Source of the DNA: DATARH01 sp963847345
Lineage (GTDB): Bacteria; Pseudomonadota; Alphaproteobacteria; ATCC43930; CGMCC-115725
Length of the DNA stretch: 64,000 nt
Assembly (NCBI GenBank): GCA_963847345.1
Contig: CAWJZU010000035.1
Coordinates: 124,001-188,000 of the forward strand
Reading direction: 5' to 3'
A program made the translations under genes and the position numbers. This document shows, in pieces, positions 35,354 to 45,215 of this stretch (its first letter is position 1; every line of letters begins with the position of its first letter). Below the pieces are notes generated by a model. It worked only from the letters and a program-made list of their open reading frames with translations, was not told the origin of the DNA and did not search any database.

Positions 35354-36850
35354 ATGGCAAAGACGGACAAGCCCAACATTCTCATCCTCTGGGGTGACGA
35401 TATCGGCTGGTGGAACATCAGCTACAACAATCGCGGGCAGATGGGATACCGAACGCCGAACATCGATCGCATCGGCCACGAAGGCGCGACGTTCACCGAC
35501 TACTACGGTCAGCAGAGCTGCACAGCCGGCCGTGCCGCGTTCATCACCGGCCAGAACCCGATCCGCACCGGCCTCACCAAGGTTGGCATGCCAGGCGCGA
35601 ATGTCGGGCTGCGGGCGGAAGACCCCACCATCACCGAACTGCTGAAACCGCTCGGCTACGCGACCGGGCAGTTCGGAAAGAACCATCTGGGCGACAAGGA
35701 CGAATTTCTCCCCACTATGCACGGGTTCGATGAGTTCTTCGGCAATCTTTATCATCTTAATGCCGAGGAGGAGCCTGAGGATCCCGACTATCCGAAGGAC
35801 CCGGAGTTTCGGAAGAGGTTCGGGCCACGCGGCGTTTTGCACAGTTGGGCGGATGGCAAAGGTGGGCAAAGGATCGAGGACACTGGCCCGCTGAACAAGA
35901 AGCGCATGGAAAGCATCGACGAGGAGGTCACGCAGCATGCGCTGAACTTTATGGACAAGTGCCACAACGAGGAAAAGCCGTTCTTCATGTGGTACAACAC
36001 CACCGCCATGCACTTCCGGACCCATTGTCCGGAGAAGCACAAAGGCAAGAGCGGCGGTCAAGGCGATTATAACGACGTCATGGTCGCGCATGACGAAAAC
36101 ATCGGTACAATGCTGGCGAAGCTCGACGCACTCGGTATGACCGACAATACGATCGTTATGTACTCGACTGATAATGGTCCGCACTACAACAGTTGGCCCG
36201 ATGCCGGAATTACGCCTTACCGCAGCGAGAAGAACACCAATTGGGAAGGCGGCTGGCGCGTGCCGATCTTCGTGCGCTGGCCAGAGGTCATCAAGCCTGG
36301 CTCGGTGTACAACGATATCGCGTCACACCAGGACTGGCTGCCGACGTTGCTTGCTGCTGCCGGGGTGCCCGACATCTCACAGAAGCTGCTAGAAGGTCAC
36401 CAGGTGGGCGAGCGGACCTACAAGGTGCATATCGACGGTTACAACCTGCTGCCCTACCTGAAGGGCGAGACCAAGGAGGGGCCGCGCAAGTTCTTCTTCT
36501 ACATCAGCGACGACGGCGACATCCTGGCGGTCCGGATGAACGACTGGAAAATGGTCCTGGCCGAGCAACGTGCCAAGCAGCTGATGTGCTGGTTTGAGCC
36601 GTTTGTGAAGCTGCGGGCGCCGAAGATGTTCAACCTGCGGCGGGATCCGTTCGAGCGGGCCGACGAGAACTCGAATACCTACTGGGACTGGGTGATTTCC
36701 CATGCTTACCTGCTATACGAGATGCAGGCGCTCGTCGCCCAGCAGATCGACGCATTCACTAAATTCCCTCCGCGCCAGAAGCCGGCGGCCTTTAACCTGG
36801 ATGCTGTGTTAGCGCAGATTCAGGACGCTTCCGGTGGGGGATACCACTGA
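35354..36850 (+). CDS. Arylsulfatase (type I, formylglycine)
   Basis: 498 residues of the alkaline-phosphatase-like fold, hydrolysing sulfate esters. The metal-binding Asp pair is in WGDDIGWW (15-16). The formylglycine motif is CTAGR at 56-60 in QQSCTAGRAAFITG, with Ala in place of the classical Pro. The late metal-site motif is STDNGPHYN. GGGAG stands seven bases before the ATG at 35354. No signal peptide is visible, so the product is probably cytoplasmic unless the start is upstream. A formylglycine-generating enzyme is needed for activity and is not in the window. The natural substrate is unknown. A strong hairpin follows the stop. Confidence 0.92.
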   Translation: MAKTDKPNILILWGDDIGWWNISYNNRGQMGYRTPNIDRIGHEGATFTDYYGQQSCTAGRAAFITGQNPIRTGLTKVGMPGANVGLRAEDPTITELLKPLGYATGQFGKNHLGDKDEFLPTMHGFDEFFGNLYHLNAEEEPEDPDYPKDPEFRKRFGPRGVLHSWADGKGGQRIEDTGPLNKKRMESIDEEVTQHALNFMDKCHNEEKPFFMWYNTTAMHFRTHCPEKHKGKSGGQGDYNDVMVAHDENIGTMLAKLDALGMTDNTIVMYSTDNGPHYNSWPDAGITPYRSEKNTNWEGGWRVPIFVRWPEVIKPGSVYNDIASHQDWLPTLLAAAGVPDISQKLLEGHQVGERTYKVHIDGYNLLPYLKGETKEGPRKFFFYISDDGDILAVRMNDWKMVLAEQRAKQLMCWFEPFVKLRAPKMFNLRRDPFERADENSNTYWDWVISHAYLLYEMQALVAQQIDAFTKFPPRQKPAAFNLDAVLAQIQDASGGGYH

Positions 36851-37177
36851 CTTCTCGCTCGACGTCTGGGGCATCGCTGCGCGATGCCCCATCCACCTTT
36901 CGTGTTTGAGAGCCCTCGTGCTCTCGCTAAAGCCCAAAGCGTAAGGTATCTGCGACCTCATGCTTAATGAAAGCGCTCATAAACATGAAACAGGAATGGA
37001 TGTGAAAGCCGAAGCTACAAAATTTCTATCTGTGAAATCGTGATCTTATGAAGGAACGAGCGGTTCCTTTGATTCGGCCGGTGCCTACTCGCTCGCTGTA
37101 GGATGATCGGCGGCTAACGACGCAAAGGAGCCGGTTACGGAGCGTAAGCGGAAAGCATACAACGACGCATCGGAAAT
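36851..37177. other. Intergenic region between arylsulfatase and ygfZ
   Basis: 327 bases between two convergent genes. The first 40 bases contain the hairpin listed separately. The rest (36900-37170) is moderately AT-rich with no supported gene, no tRNA and no clear second hairpin. Confidence 0.5.
36867..36891 (+). terminator. Hairpin terminator after arylsulfatase
   Basis: Perfect 11-bp stem TGGGGCATCGC (36867-36877) / GCGATGCCCCA (36881-36891) with a 3-base loop, 17 bases after the stop. Only a short, interrupted pyrimidine tract (TCCACCTTT) follows, so termination may be partial. Confidence 0.65.
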
Positions 37178-38067
37178 TCATTCGGGCGGGCGAAGCGGGG
37201 TGATTTTGCACGAATCGGTGGAGAGCGGGCGGTTTTCGGCGACCGCCTCCAGGCGCAATAGCGCGAGGCCGAGATTGTCGCGGGCGGAGCGCATTTCGCC
37301 GGCTTCCTTGCCGCCCTGCATGATCAGGGCGCCGGGTTCCGGGGTCGGGCCGTCGATGCGTACCGGGAAAAGCCGCTTTTTTATGAGGCCGCGATATTTC
37401 GTGCGGGCGGTCAGCTCCTGGCCGATATAGCAGCCCTTCTGAAAATCGACGCCGTTCAGCTCCTCGAAGCCCGATTCGAGCAGGATCGATTTTTCCGGGA
37501 CGAGATCGCGGCTGCCGTCGGGCACGCCGAGCGCGAGCCGGTGGCGGTCGTAGGCGGCGAAGTCAGCCTCGGCGATTCCCGCCGCGACCAGTCCTCCCGC
37601 GACAAGGCGGGCGAGACGCTCGCGGTTGACGATGAGGCGGGCGCCGAGCTCGGCGGCGGCGCGGATCGACGAAGGCGATGCCGTCTTCGCAAGGCCGGAC
37701 CGCGCCCGGCTCGTCGGGCAAACCGAGCGCCGCGATGCGCGCCGTCGCCGAACACCGCCGCCACGGCGAGATCGGGACGCTCGGCAATCTCTACCTTGGC
37801 GCGCAGCCGGTACATCGAGAGGCGCCGCCGCAAATCCGCGAGCCGGGCCAATTCGGCATCGAGCCAGACCGCCTCGTCCTGTTCGACCATGATGAAATCG
37901 TGCAGGTATTTACCCTGCGGCGTCAGCAGCGCGGCATAGATGGCGCGCCCGGAGGCGAGTTTTTCCGTATCGTTCGAGACGAGACCCTGCAGGAAGACGC
38001 GGCGGTCGGGACCCGACACGGCGAGAATGCCGCGCTCCGGCAACAGGGCGATACTGGCGGTGCTCAT
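37178..38067 (-). pseudogene. ygfZ: YgfZ/GcvT-like folate-binding Fe-S maintenance protein, two frameshifts
   Basis: Folate-dependent protein needed for Fe-S enzyme repair. The N-terminal part reads LPERGILAVSGPDRRVFLQG, VSNDTEKL and YAALLTPQGKYLHDFIM. The middle (ALGLPDEPGAVRPCEDGIAF) and the C-terminal part (NGVDFQKGCYIGQELTART, containing the signature KGCYxGQE with its Cys) are each in different frames. Removing one base at about 37734-37740 and one at about 37652-37664 rejoins them. It is divergent from the acyltransferase. I judge it a real, working gene in the organism. Confidence 0.88.
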
Positions 38068-38163
38068 CGGCTCGGCTCCGCGGTGGATTGAGGCATGTCA
38101 ATGCCGATATGGGGTCGGCAGGCGGTAGGTTGCCAGTCGCGGAGGCGGCGCGGGGGTGGACGG

Positions 38164-39129
38164 ATGACGCGGGCGGCCGAGCTGGGCTATCAAGCCGCGA
38201 TGGTCACCCTGTCCGAACCCCGGCGACTGCCTTCGTCGAGGCAATCCTGGTACCGGGTCGAGGCCGTTCTCGTGGCGTCGTTCTTCGGTCTTTGCCGGAT
38301 CATGCCGCTCGACCTGGCGTCGTGGTTTGGCGGGTGGCTCGGGCGGCGGGTAGGACCCGCTCTCGGCGTCACGGCGCAGGCCCGCAGCAATCTCGCCGCC
38401 GCCTTCCCCGATCTGCCGGCCGATAGAATCGAGCGCATCATTCGCGGCATGTGGGACAATCTCGGCCGGGTCGCCGCCGAATACCCGCATCTGCGGCGAA
38501 TTCGCGTGTTCCCGAGCGATGGAAGAGTGGAGGTTTGCGGCCTCGATCATGTCGAACGCGCCCTCGCTGACGGGCGGCGCATGATCCTGTTCTCCGGTCA
38601 TCTGGCGAATTGGGAGATCTTGCCGCTGGCGGCCGCGCAATACGGGCTCGACAGCGCCCAAATCTATCGCACCGCCAACAATCCGTTTGTCGATCGGATG
38701 GTAATGCGGTTGCGCGGCGAACTGGGCGAGGTCATCCCGAAGGAGGCGGTCGGGCGCCGTGCGATGGCCGCATTGCGGCGCGGCGCGCATCTGTCGATTC
38801 TCGTGGACCAGAAACTGAACGAAGGCATTTCGGTGCCGTTTTTCGGCCGGCCGGCGATGACGGCGCCGACCGTGGCGCTGCTCGCGCTGCGCTACGACTG
38901 CGACGTGCTGCCGGTGCGTGTCGAACGGGTTGGCGGGGTGCGGTTCCGGCTGACGGTCGAGCCGCCGCTGAAGCTGTCCGATACCGGCAACCGCGCGGCC
39001 GATGTCGCGGCGATCTTGGCGGCGGTCAACGGGACGCTCGAGCGGTGGATTCGCGAGCAGCCGGAGCAGTGGTTCTGGGTGCACCGCCGCTGGCCCGACG
39101 CTGCGCCAAGCCGGTCCGATGACTTATGA
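38164..39129 (+). CDS. Lipid A biosynthesis lauroyl acyltransferase family protein
   Basis: LpxL/HtrB-family acyltransferase that adds a secondary acyl chain to the lipid A precursor at the inner membrane. With the ATG at 38164 it has 321 residues. An N-terminal amphipathic anchor (VLVASFFGLCRIMPLDLASW) precedes the catalytic HxxxxE motif GHLANWE (His146, Glu151), and LVDQKLNEGISVPFFGR follows. The start is uncertain: 38095, 38164 and 38200 are all in frame. It begins the plus-strand glycan series (38-44.4 kb), which supports a role in building the outer-membrane surface. Confidence 0.88.
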   Translation: MTRAAELGYQAAMVTLSEPRRLPSSRQSWYRVEAVLVASFFGLCRIMPLDLASWFGGWLGRRVGPALGVTAQARSNLAAAFPDLPADRIERIIRGMWDNLGRVAAEYPHLRRIRVFPSDGRVEVCGLDHVERALADGRRMILFSGHLANWEILPLAAAQYGLDSAQIYRTANNPFVDRMVMRLRGELGEVIPKEAVGRRAMAALRRGAHLSILVDQKLNEGISVPFFGRPAMTAPTVALLALRYDCDVLPVRVERVGGVRFRLTVEPPLKLSDTGNRAADVAAILAAVNGTLERWIREQPEQWFWVHRRWPDAAPSRSDDL

Positions 39130-39196
39130 CGATGGGCTGGTCAATGCGGCGGGGCGCCGGTAGAAACGTGCATTCGTGCCGCTTTTCGTACCGTCG

Positions 39197-40156
39197 ATGA
39201 GGATTCTTTTCGTCACCGCGACCCGGATCGGGGACGCCGTACTGTCGACCGGGCTGCTGTCGCATCTCGTCGAGCGTTATCCGGGCGCGCGTTTCACGAT
39301 CGCTGCGGGACCGTTGGCCGCACCGTTATTCGCCGCCGTACCCGGGCTCGAACGCCTGATCGCCGTGACGAAGCGGCCGGGGTCGGTGCACTGGCTGCCG
39401 CTGCTGGCGCGGGTTGGCGGGCGGCGCTGGGATCTGGTTGTCGATCTGCGCGGCTCGGCGCTCGCCTGGATGCTGCGCGCCGGCGAGCGCCGGGTGATGG
39501 CCAAGGGCGACCCGCGCGAGCATCGCGTGCGCCAGCTCGCCCGCCTGTTCGACCTGCAGCCGCCGCCCTCGCCGCGTCTGTGGACCGCGCCGGAGCATCA
39601 GCGCGCCGCCGCGGTGCTGGTGCCGCCGGGGCCGCCGGTGGTGGCGATCGGTCCCGCCGCCAACTGGCGCGGCAAGCAGTGGCGCGGCGAGCGATTCGCC
39701 GAACTGGCGCGGCGGCTCACGGCCGGTGACGGGCCGTTTGCCGGCGCCCGGGTCGTGGTGATGGCGGCGGCGCACGAATGCGCGCAGGCTGCCCCGCTGC
39801 TCGCGTCGTTGCCGCCGCGGCAGATGATCGACCTGGTCGGGCGCACCGACCTGTTGACCGCCGCCGCGGTGCTGCGGCGGTGCCTGCTGTTTATCGGCAA
39901 CGACACCGGGCTGATGCATGTCGCCGCCGCTTCCGGTGCGCCGACCCTCGGACTGTTCGGGCCGAGCCCGGTCGAACAATACGCCCCGTGGGGCCGCTAC
40001 ACTGCCGTGGTGCAGACCGCGACGCCGCGCGAAGAACTGTTCGGTCCGGATTACCACCACCGCACGACCGACACGCTGATGGACAGTCTGTCGGTCGAGG
40101 CGGTCGAGGCCGCGGTCGTCCGGCTGTGGCGGCGCGCGGCGAGCGAAGCGGCATGA
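39197..40156 (+). CDS. Glycosyltransferase family 9 (heptosyltransferase-like)
   Basis: 319 residues. The N-terminal RILFVTATRIGDAVLSTGLL is the GT9 (WaaC/WaaF) start. Later come GPAANWRGKQWRGERFAELA, which resembles the donor-binding region, and FIGNDTGLMHVAAASGAPTLG, the family signature. It probably adds a sugar to the lipopolysaccharide inner core, but the sugar (heptose or another) is not determinable. ATG 39197 is preferred over a GTG at 39176. It overlaps the next gene by ATGA, so the two are coupled. Confidence 0.88.
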   Translation: MRILFVTATRIGDAVLSTGLLSHLVERYPGARFTIAAGPLAAPLFAAVPGLERLIAVTKRPGSVHWLPLLARVGGRRWDLVVDLRGSALAWMLRAGERRVMAKGDPREHRVRQLARLFDLQPPPSPRLWTAPEHQRAAAVLVPPGPPVVAIGPAANWRGKQWRGERFAELARRLTAGDGPFAGARVVVMAAAHECAQAAPLLASLPPRQMIDLVGRTDLLTAAAVLRRCLLFIGNDTGLMHVAAASGAPTLGLFGPSPVEQYAPWGRYTAVVQTATPREELFGPDYHHRTTDTLMDSLSVEAVEAAVVRLWRRAASEAA

Positions 40157-40965
40157 GCAGCTCCGACATCGTGATGGCGGCAGCCGCCGTCGCCATGCGG
40201 GAACCGGTCGCGCGCCCGATCCTATCGGCGCTGGTCGTGGCGCGCAACGAGGCGGGACAGCTGGCGGATTGCCTCTCTTGCCTCGGCTTTGCCAACGAAA
40301 TCGTCGTCGTGCTCGACCGCTGCGACGACGGTTCGGACGCGATCGCCCGGCGGTTCACCGGTCGAGTTATCGAGGGCGCGTGGGAGCGCGAAGGGGAGCG
40401 GCGCAACGCCGGCATCGCGGCGTGTAGCGGCGAATGGATCCTCGAAATCGACGCTGACGAGCGGGCGGGACCGGAGCTCGCCGCCGAAATCGGCGACGTG
40501 GTCGCGCGCTCGCCGGCTGACTGGCACCTGATCCGCATCGACAACTATATTGGGGACCGTCTGGTGCGCTGGGGTTGGGGGGCGTCATTCGGCCGATCGG
40601 CGCATGCCGGGCTGTTTCGGCGCGGCGCCAAGCGGTGGGGCGAAGGCCGCGTACATCCGGCCATAGCGCTGTCGGGCAGCCAGGGTCCGATGCTCGGCGC
40701 GCCGCTGGTGCATTACGTCGATCGCAACATTTCAGACATGCTGCGCCGCCTCGATCGGTATACCAGCGCGCGGGCGCGGGATTTGCGCGACAGCGGCGAT
40801 ATCGGCAGTTTCGGGCATAATCTGCGCCGGATTTTCTCGCGGTTCTGGAAATGCTATGTCGCCCGCCGCGGTTATCGCGAAGGCGAATGGGGGTTTCTGA
40901 TCGCGCTGTGCGCGGCGCTGTATCCGATGCTGTCGTATCTGAAGGCGCGGCTCGAACGCGAATGA
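40153..40965 (+). CDS. Glycosyltransferase family 2 (WaaE/KdtX-like)
   Basis: 270 residues with a GT-A fold. It has LSALVVARNEAGQLADCLSC, the nucleotide-binding DRCDDGSDAIARRF, the DxD motif as EIDADERAG, and the HYVDRNISDMLRRLDRYT helix typical of the WaaE/KdtX group that modifies the lipopolysaccharide inner core. A C-terminal amphipathic or membrane-associated helix (FLIALCAALYPMLSYLKARL) is present. It overlaps the GT9 gene by four bases and is followed after 13 bases by another transferase gene. Confidence 0.88.
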   Translation: MSSSDIVMAAAAVAMREPVARPILSALVVARNEAGQLADCLSCLGFANEIVVVLDRCDDGSDAIARRFTGRVIEGAWEREGERRNAGIAACSGEWILEIDADERAGPELAAEIGDVVARSPADWHLIRIDNYIGDRLVRWGWGASFGRSAHAGLFRRGAKRWGEGRVHPAIALSGSQGPMLGAPLVHYVDRNISDMLRRLDRYTSARARDLRDSGDIGSFGHNLRRIFSRFWKCYVARRGYREGEWGFLIALCAALYPMLSYLKARLERE

Positions 40966-40978
40966 CAGGCCCGGGCTG

Positions 40979-42007
40979 ATGGCGCATATCGTGATGGCCG
41001 ATGACGGTATCGCGTTCGACGGCACCAGCGTCGAGACGGGACCGCTCGGCGGCGCCGAAACGGCGTTCATCGCGCTCGCAGAAGCGTTGGCGGCGCGCGG
41101 CCACCGTGTCGAGGCGCGCAGCAAATGCCGTGCGCCGGTCGTGCATAACGGCGTCGCCTGGGCGCCATTGAAGACCGGCGCGCCGGAGAGCTGCGATTTG
41201 TTGATCGCCAATCGCGGCGCCCGGCTTCTCGGGCTGGTGCAGCGGGCTGGGCGGCGGCTGTTCTGGCTGCACAATCCGGCGCGATACTTGAAGAAGCCGC
41301 GCAATTTATGGCCGCTCGCGCGGTACCGTCCGACCCTGGTCCTGTGCGGCAGGCACCATGCCGGCACGGTGCCGCGCTGGCTGCCGCGCGGCGGCGAGGC
41401 GATCATGCCATACGGGCTGCTGGCGCCGTTCCGCGAAGCCGAGCCGCGCGAGCCTCCGCCGCCGCGGGCGGTATTCACATCGAACCCGCTGCGCGGCCTC
41501 GATTGGCTGCTCGATCTGTGGGCGGCGCGGATCGCGCCGGAGGTGCCCGGAGCGGAGCTGCATGTCTATTGCGGCCCGGCGGTGTACGGCGCCGGCGGCG
41601 ACAAGGCGCATCAAATGGAGGCGGTGCTGGCGCGTGTCGAGGCGCTGTATGACAGCGGCGTGCGGCGCCATCCGCCGGTCCGGCACGACGATCTGGCGGC
41701 GGTGCTGGCCGGGTCGCGGGTGATGCTGTATCGCGGCGACCCGGGCGAGGCGTTCTGCACGGCGCTGGCCGAGGCGCAATCGATCGGGCTTCCAGTCGTC
41801 GTACAGCCAGTCGGAATGGTTGCCGAGCGCGTCGTCGATGGCGTTACCGGGATCGTGGCGGCCGATGACGCGGCGTTCGCGGCGGCGGCGATCCGCTTGC
41901 TGCGCGACGACGCGACGTGGCGGCGCTTCCATCGGGAGGCGCTGGCGCGGCAGCGCGGGCTGAGCTGGGATGAGGTCGCGTCCCGGTACGAGGCGCTGAT
42001 TGGCTGA
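40979..42007 (+). CDS. Glycosyltransferase (GT-B, GT4-like)
   Basis: 342 residues. An N-terminal domain has GPLGGAETAFIALAEALAAR, the acceptor-side signature of GT-B enzymes. The C-terminal domain has GEAFCTALAEAQSIGLPVVV, with the E-x7-E-like donor site (EAFCTALAEA), and VDGVTGIVAADDAAFAAA. It belongs with the surrounding lipopolysaccharide genes. The next gene starts at a TTG eight bases before its stop. No frameshift seen. Confidence 0.8.
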   Translation: MAHIVMADDGIAFDGTSVETGPLGGAETAFIALAEALAARGHRVEARSKCRAPVVHNGVAWAPLKTGAPESCDLLIANRGARLLGLVQRAGRRLFWLHNPARYLKKPRNLWPLARYRPTLVLCGRHHAGTVPRWLPRGGEAIMPYGLLAPFREAEPREPPPPRAVFTSNPLRGLDWLLDLWAARIAPEVPGAELHVYCGPAVYGAGGDKAHQMEAVLARVEALYDSGVRRHPPVRHDDLAAVLAGSRVMLYRGDPGEAFCTALAEAQSIGLPVVVQPVGMVAERVVDGVTGIVAADDAAFAAAAIRLLRDDATWRRFHREALARQRGLSWDEVASRYEALIG

Positions 42008-43189
42008 GTTGCGGCCGGATAGAGCCGGCCCCGGTCGGCAGACAATCTCACGTGAGACGATCCTGGTATACCGTGATCGCGTCGTGCCGCTGTCCGAGGT
42101 GCACTTCCTGCGGCGGCTCTATGTCGGGTTCGAGCAGCTGTCGCCGGTCTGGATCGGGCGGCATCGCGGCGACGGGCTCGGCGATCTCGGGGCCGAGCCG
42201 CTGCTGCTCGGCGGCGGCGGCGTGCGCGGCGTTATCGAGCGGGCTTTGTTCAAGCATCTCGGCGCGTTGCCGGCGATGCCCGACCTGAGAGCGTTGCGGC
42301 CGGGGCTCGTCCATGCGCATTTCGGTCGCGGCGGCGCGCTGGCGTTGCCGATGGCGCGAGCGCTCCGGGTTCCGCTGGTGGTCACGTTCCACGGCGCCGA
42401 CGCGACAAAGGAACAGCATTACCGGCGGCGCATGCCGCCGACCGTATTTCAGCGCCGTCTCGCCGTTTTGCAGCGCGAGGCGGCGCTGTTCGTCTGCGTG
42501 TCGGAGTACATCCGCGACAGCCTCCTCGAACGCGGTTTCCCGGCAGACAAGTTGCTCGTGCATCGTTACGGCGTCGAACTCGGTCCGGAGGACCGCTCTG
42601 AAGGTCAGGACGAGAGGGCAGGGGAGGGGGGTCCCGTTCTGTTCGCCGGGCGGTTTGTCGAGAAGAAGGGGGCGAGCGTGCTGCTCGAGGCGGTGCGGCG
42701 GCTCGACCCGGCCATCCGCCCGCCTGTCGTCGTGGCCGGGGACGGGCCGATGGGTGACGCACTGAAACGCATCGCGGGGCCGCTCGGCAATGTCGAATTT
42801 GTGGGGTGGCTGCCGAACGTCGAGTTGCGGCGGCGGATGCGCGGAGCGCTGGCGGTCTGTGTGCCGAGCCTCGCGGCGGCGGACGGTGACGCCGAAGGGC
42901 TGCCGAACGTGGTCCTGGAGGCGATGGCGGAAGGCGTGCCGGTCGTCGCCTCGCTGCATGCCGGTATCCCCGAGGCGGTTGCGCACGAGGAGAACCGGCC
43001 TGCTTGGTGCCGCCTGGCGATGCGGAAGCACTGGCCGCGGCGCTGCGCCGGCTGATAAGCAATCCGGAGTTGCGCCGGTCCATGGGCAAGCGGGCGCGCG
43101 AGGTCGCGGCCGAACGGTTCGGAGCCGTGGCGCAGTCGCGACGGCTCGAAGCGATACTGCTGCGCGTGATGGGCGGTTCGCCCGGATGA
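42000..43189 (+). pseudogene. Glycosyltransferase family 4, two close frameshifts
   Basis: GT-B enzyme: VHAHFGRGGALALPMARALR, VVTFHGADATKEQHYRRRMP and LFVCVSEYIRDSLLERGFP in the N-terminal half. ILFAGRFVEKKG-type sequence appears as VLFAGRFVEKKGASVLLEAV, then VAGDGPMGDALKRI and GLPNVVLEAMAEGVPVVAS. The last 60 residues (VPPGDAEALAAALRRLI) are in a different frame. Taking out a C near 42995 and a G near 43006 yields HEENGLLVPPGDAEALA, the standard motif. So there are two single-base insertions 12 bases apart. The TTG at 42000 overlaps the previous gene. Confidence 0.85.
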
Positions 43190-44359
43190 GGCTTGCGGCG
43201 CGCGATTTTCCGCCCGGCACCCCGCTTTACCACTTCTTCGCGTGGAACGACGCCGTCCCGTGGTGGCGGCGAGATCGCCGCTATTTGCTTTCGCGGAGAC
43301 CCGAACGCTTGCCGCAGCCGGTTGCCCAGGCGCTGCAGTACGCGATCGGTAGCGCCGATTTGGCGGCGCATGCGAAGGTGTTCGCAACTTTCGAGCGCGC
43401 GTCGCGGTTCGCCGGCGAGGGCCGGCGGCGCATTCTGGTGATCCGGCTCAGCGCGCTCGGCGATTTCATTCAGGCTTTGGGGCCGATCGCGGCGATCCGC
43501 CGCCATCACGCCGGCGACCATGTGAGCCTGCTGACGACGCGGCCGCTGGCCGGCTTCGCCGGGGAACTCGGTTATTTTGACGAGGTGATCGTCGACGAGC
43601 GGCCGGGCGTGCTCGCGCTTCGGGGCTGGCTGCGCCTGCGCCGGCGGCTGCGCGAGGGCCGCTTTGACCGGGTCTACGATCTGCAGACCTCGCACCGCTC
43701 GGCGGCCTATGCGTTGCTGCTGCGGCCCGGCATGCCGGAATGGTGCGGTACCGCGTGGCGCTGCTCGCATCCGCACGCTAACCGCGACCGCGACTCGCAG
43801 CACACGCTGGATAAGCAGGCTGAGCAGCTGCTGATGGCCGGGCTGTATCCGACCCCGCTGCCGGTGCTGCCGCCGCTCGACCGGCCGCTGCCGGGCCAAT
43901 TGCGAGACCGCGATTTCGTGCTGCTGGTTCCGGGTGCGTCGCCTTCCCATCCCGAAAAGCGCTGGCCGGCCGAACGCTTCGGCGCGCTGGCGCGGGCGCT
44001 CGACGCGGCGGGCTATCGCGCCGTAATTGTCGGGACCGCGCCGGAAGCGCCGCTCGCTTCGCGCATTCGCGAGGATCTGCCCGGAGGCCATCGATCTGAC
44101 CGGGCAAACCGATCTCGGTCTGCTCGGCGCGCTCGCGCAACGCGCGGCGCTGACGGTCGGCAACGACACCGGGGTCTGCCATCTCGCCGCGGCGGCCGGG
44201 TGCGCGGTGGTGGTGCTGTTCTCGGCCGGCACCGACCCGGCGCGCTGCGCGCCGCGAGGCCGGCTCGTCGAGGTAATCGCCGCCCCCGATTTGCGCAATC
44301 TGATCGCGGACGGAGTTATTTCCGCTTCCGTCAGAATCCTCAAGAACCGGCGCGGGTGA
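43186..44359 (+). pseudogene. Glycosyltransferase family 9 (heptosyltransferase-like), one frameshift
   Basis: Starts with an ATGA overlap on the preceding transferase. A 90-residue N-terminal extension (MRLAARDFPPGTPLYHFFAW) comes before the GT9 core, RRILVIRLSALGDFIQALGP. Later come YDLQTSHRSAAYALLLRPG and VPGASPSHPEKRWPAERFGA. The signature TVGNDTGVCHLAAAAGCAVV lies in another frame after a CCC run at 44080-44082. Removing one C gives REDLPEAIDLTGQTDL. The extension at the front is unusual for GT9; a short Kdo- or kinase-like role is possible but not supported. It ends the glycan run. Confidence 0.85.
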
Positions 44360-44379
44360 TAAGCGGCAGCGGTCGGGCG

Positions 44380-45111
44380 CTACTTCAGCGTGCGCTCCCA
44401 CATCGCGAACATCTTGTCCCAGGTCTCCTCGGCCGCGAGCGTGTTGTAGATCGCCCGCTCCGGAAACGCGAAACCGTGTTCGGTGCCCGGAAATACCTTT
44501 ATCTCGTGCTTGATGCCGTGCTTTTCCAACAAGCCCTTCAGCTCGCCCGGAATATGCGGCGGCACGCTGCGGTCGGTTTCGGCGAAGGCGTAATAGAGTT
44601 CGCCTTTGATCCGGTCGAGGAACAGATGCGGCGAATCTTCCTTGTCGGTGATGATGCCGACACCGTACAGCGATGCCGCCGACGCGATCCGGTGCGGGAA
44701 GAACGCCGCTGCGTTGGTGATGTGCTGGCCGCTCATGCAATAGCCGACGCAGCCGACAGGGCCGGGCTTGGCCTTGTCCTGCGCGTCGAGGAAGCCGATC
44801 AGCCCGCCGGTGTCGTCCATCACCATCGCGTTCGTCAGGCTGTTCATCGCGCCGCGGATGCACTGGAACATCGCGTCGTCGCGGCGATGCACGTCGAAGC
44901 GGAGATGACCGAGCCGGTAGTACATATCCGGCAGCAGGCAGAAATAGCCGGCCCTTGCGATGCGCCGCGCCATATTGCGCAGCTCCTCGCGAATCCCCGG
45001 CGCGTCCATGTAGAAGATGATGCCGGGATACTGGCCCGGCGCGTCGGGACAGACCGCGAAGGTCGGCATCCTGCCGTATTTGGTCGTGACGATAACGTCC
45101 TTTTCGAGCAT
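44380..45111 (-). CDS. Dienelactone hydrolase family protein
   Basis: 243-residue alpha/beta hydrolase. The nucleophile elbow is GYCMSG with Cys125, typical of dienelactone hydrolases. A later Asp (AETDRSVPP) and His (GTEHGFAFP) complete the triad. The family cleaves dienelactone and related lactones, but many members have other ester or carbonyl substrates, and no chlorocatechol genes are near. It lies 104 bases after COQ9 on the same strand and is convergent with the GT9 gene. Confidence 0.88.
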   Translation of the reverse strand: MLEKDVIVTTKYGRMPTFAVCPDAPGQYPGIIFYMDAPGIREELRNMARRIARAGYFCLLPDMYYRLGHLRFDVHRRDDAMFQCIRGAMNSLTNAMVMDDTGGLIGFLDAQDKAKPGPVGCVGYCMSGQHITNAAAFFPHRIASAASLYGVGIITDKEDSPHLFLDRIKGELYYAFAETDRSVPPHIPGELKGLLEKHGIKHEIKVFPGTEHGFAFPERAIYNTLAAEETWDKMFAMWERTLK

Positions 45112-45215
45112 CGCGCGAATCCTTGCTGAAGCGAATTAAGGCGGCGCAGCCTCGCGCGTTCGCCGCGACCTGTCACGCGGATTTCTCGGCAAAGCCGGCG
45201 CGCTGGCGCCGCGGT

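Noticed and set aside
37000..37170. Possible tRNA in the arylsulfatase-ygfZ spacer
   Set aside because: I looked for a cloverleaf and a TTCGA T-loop and found none that fits with an acceptor stem.
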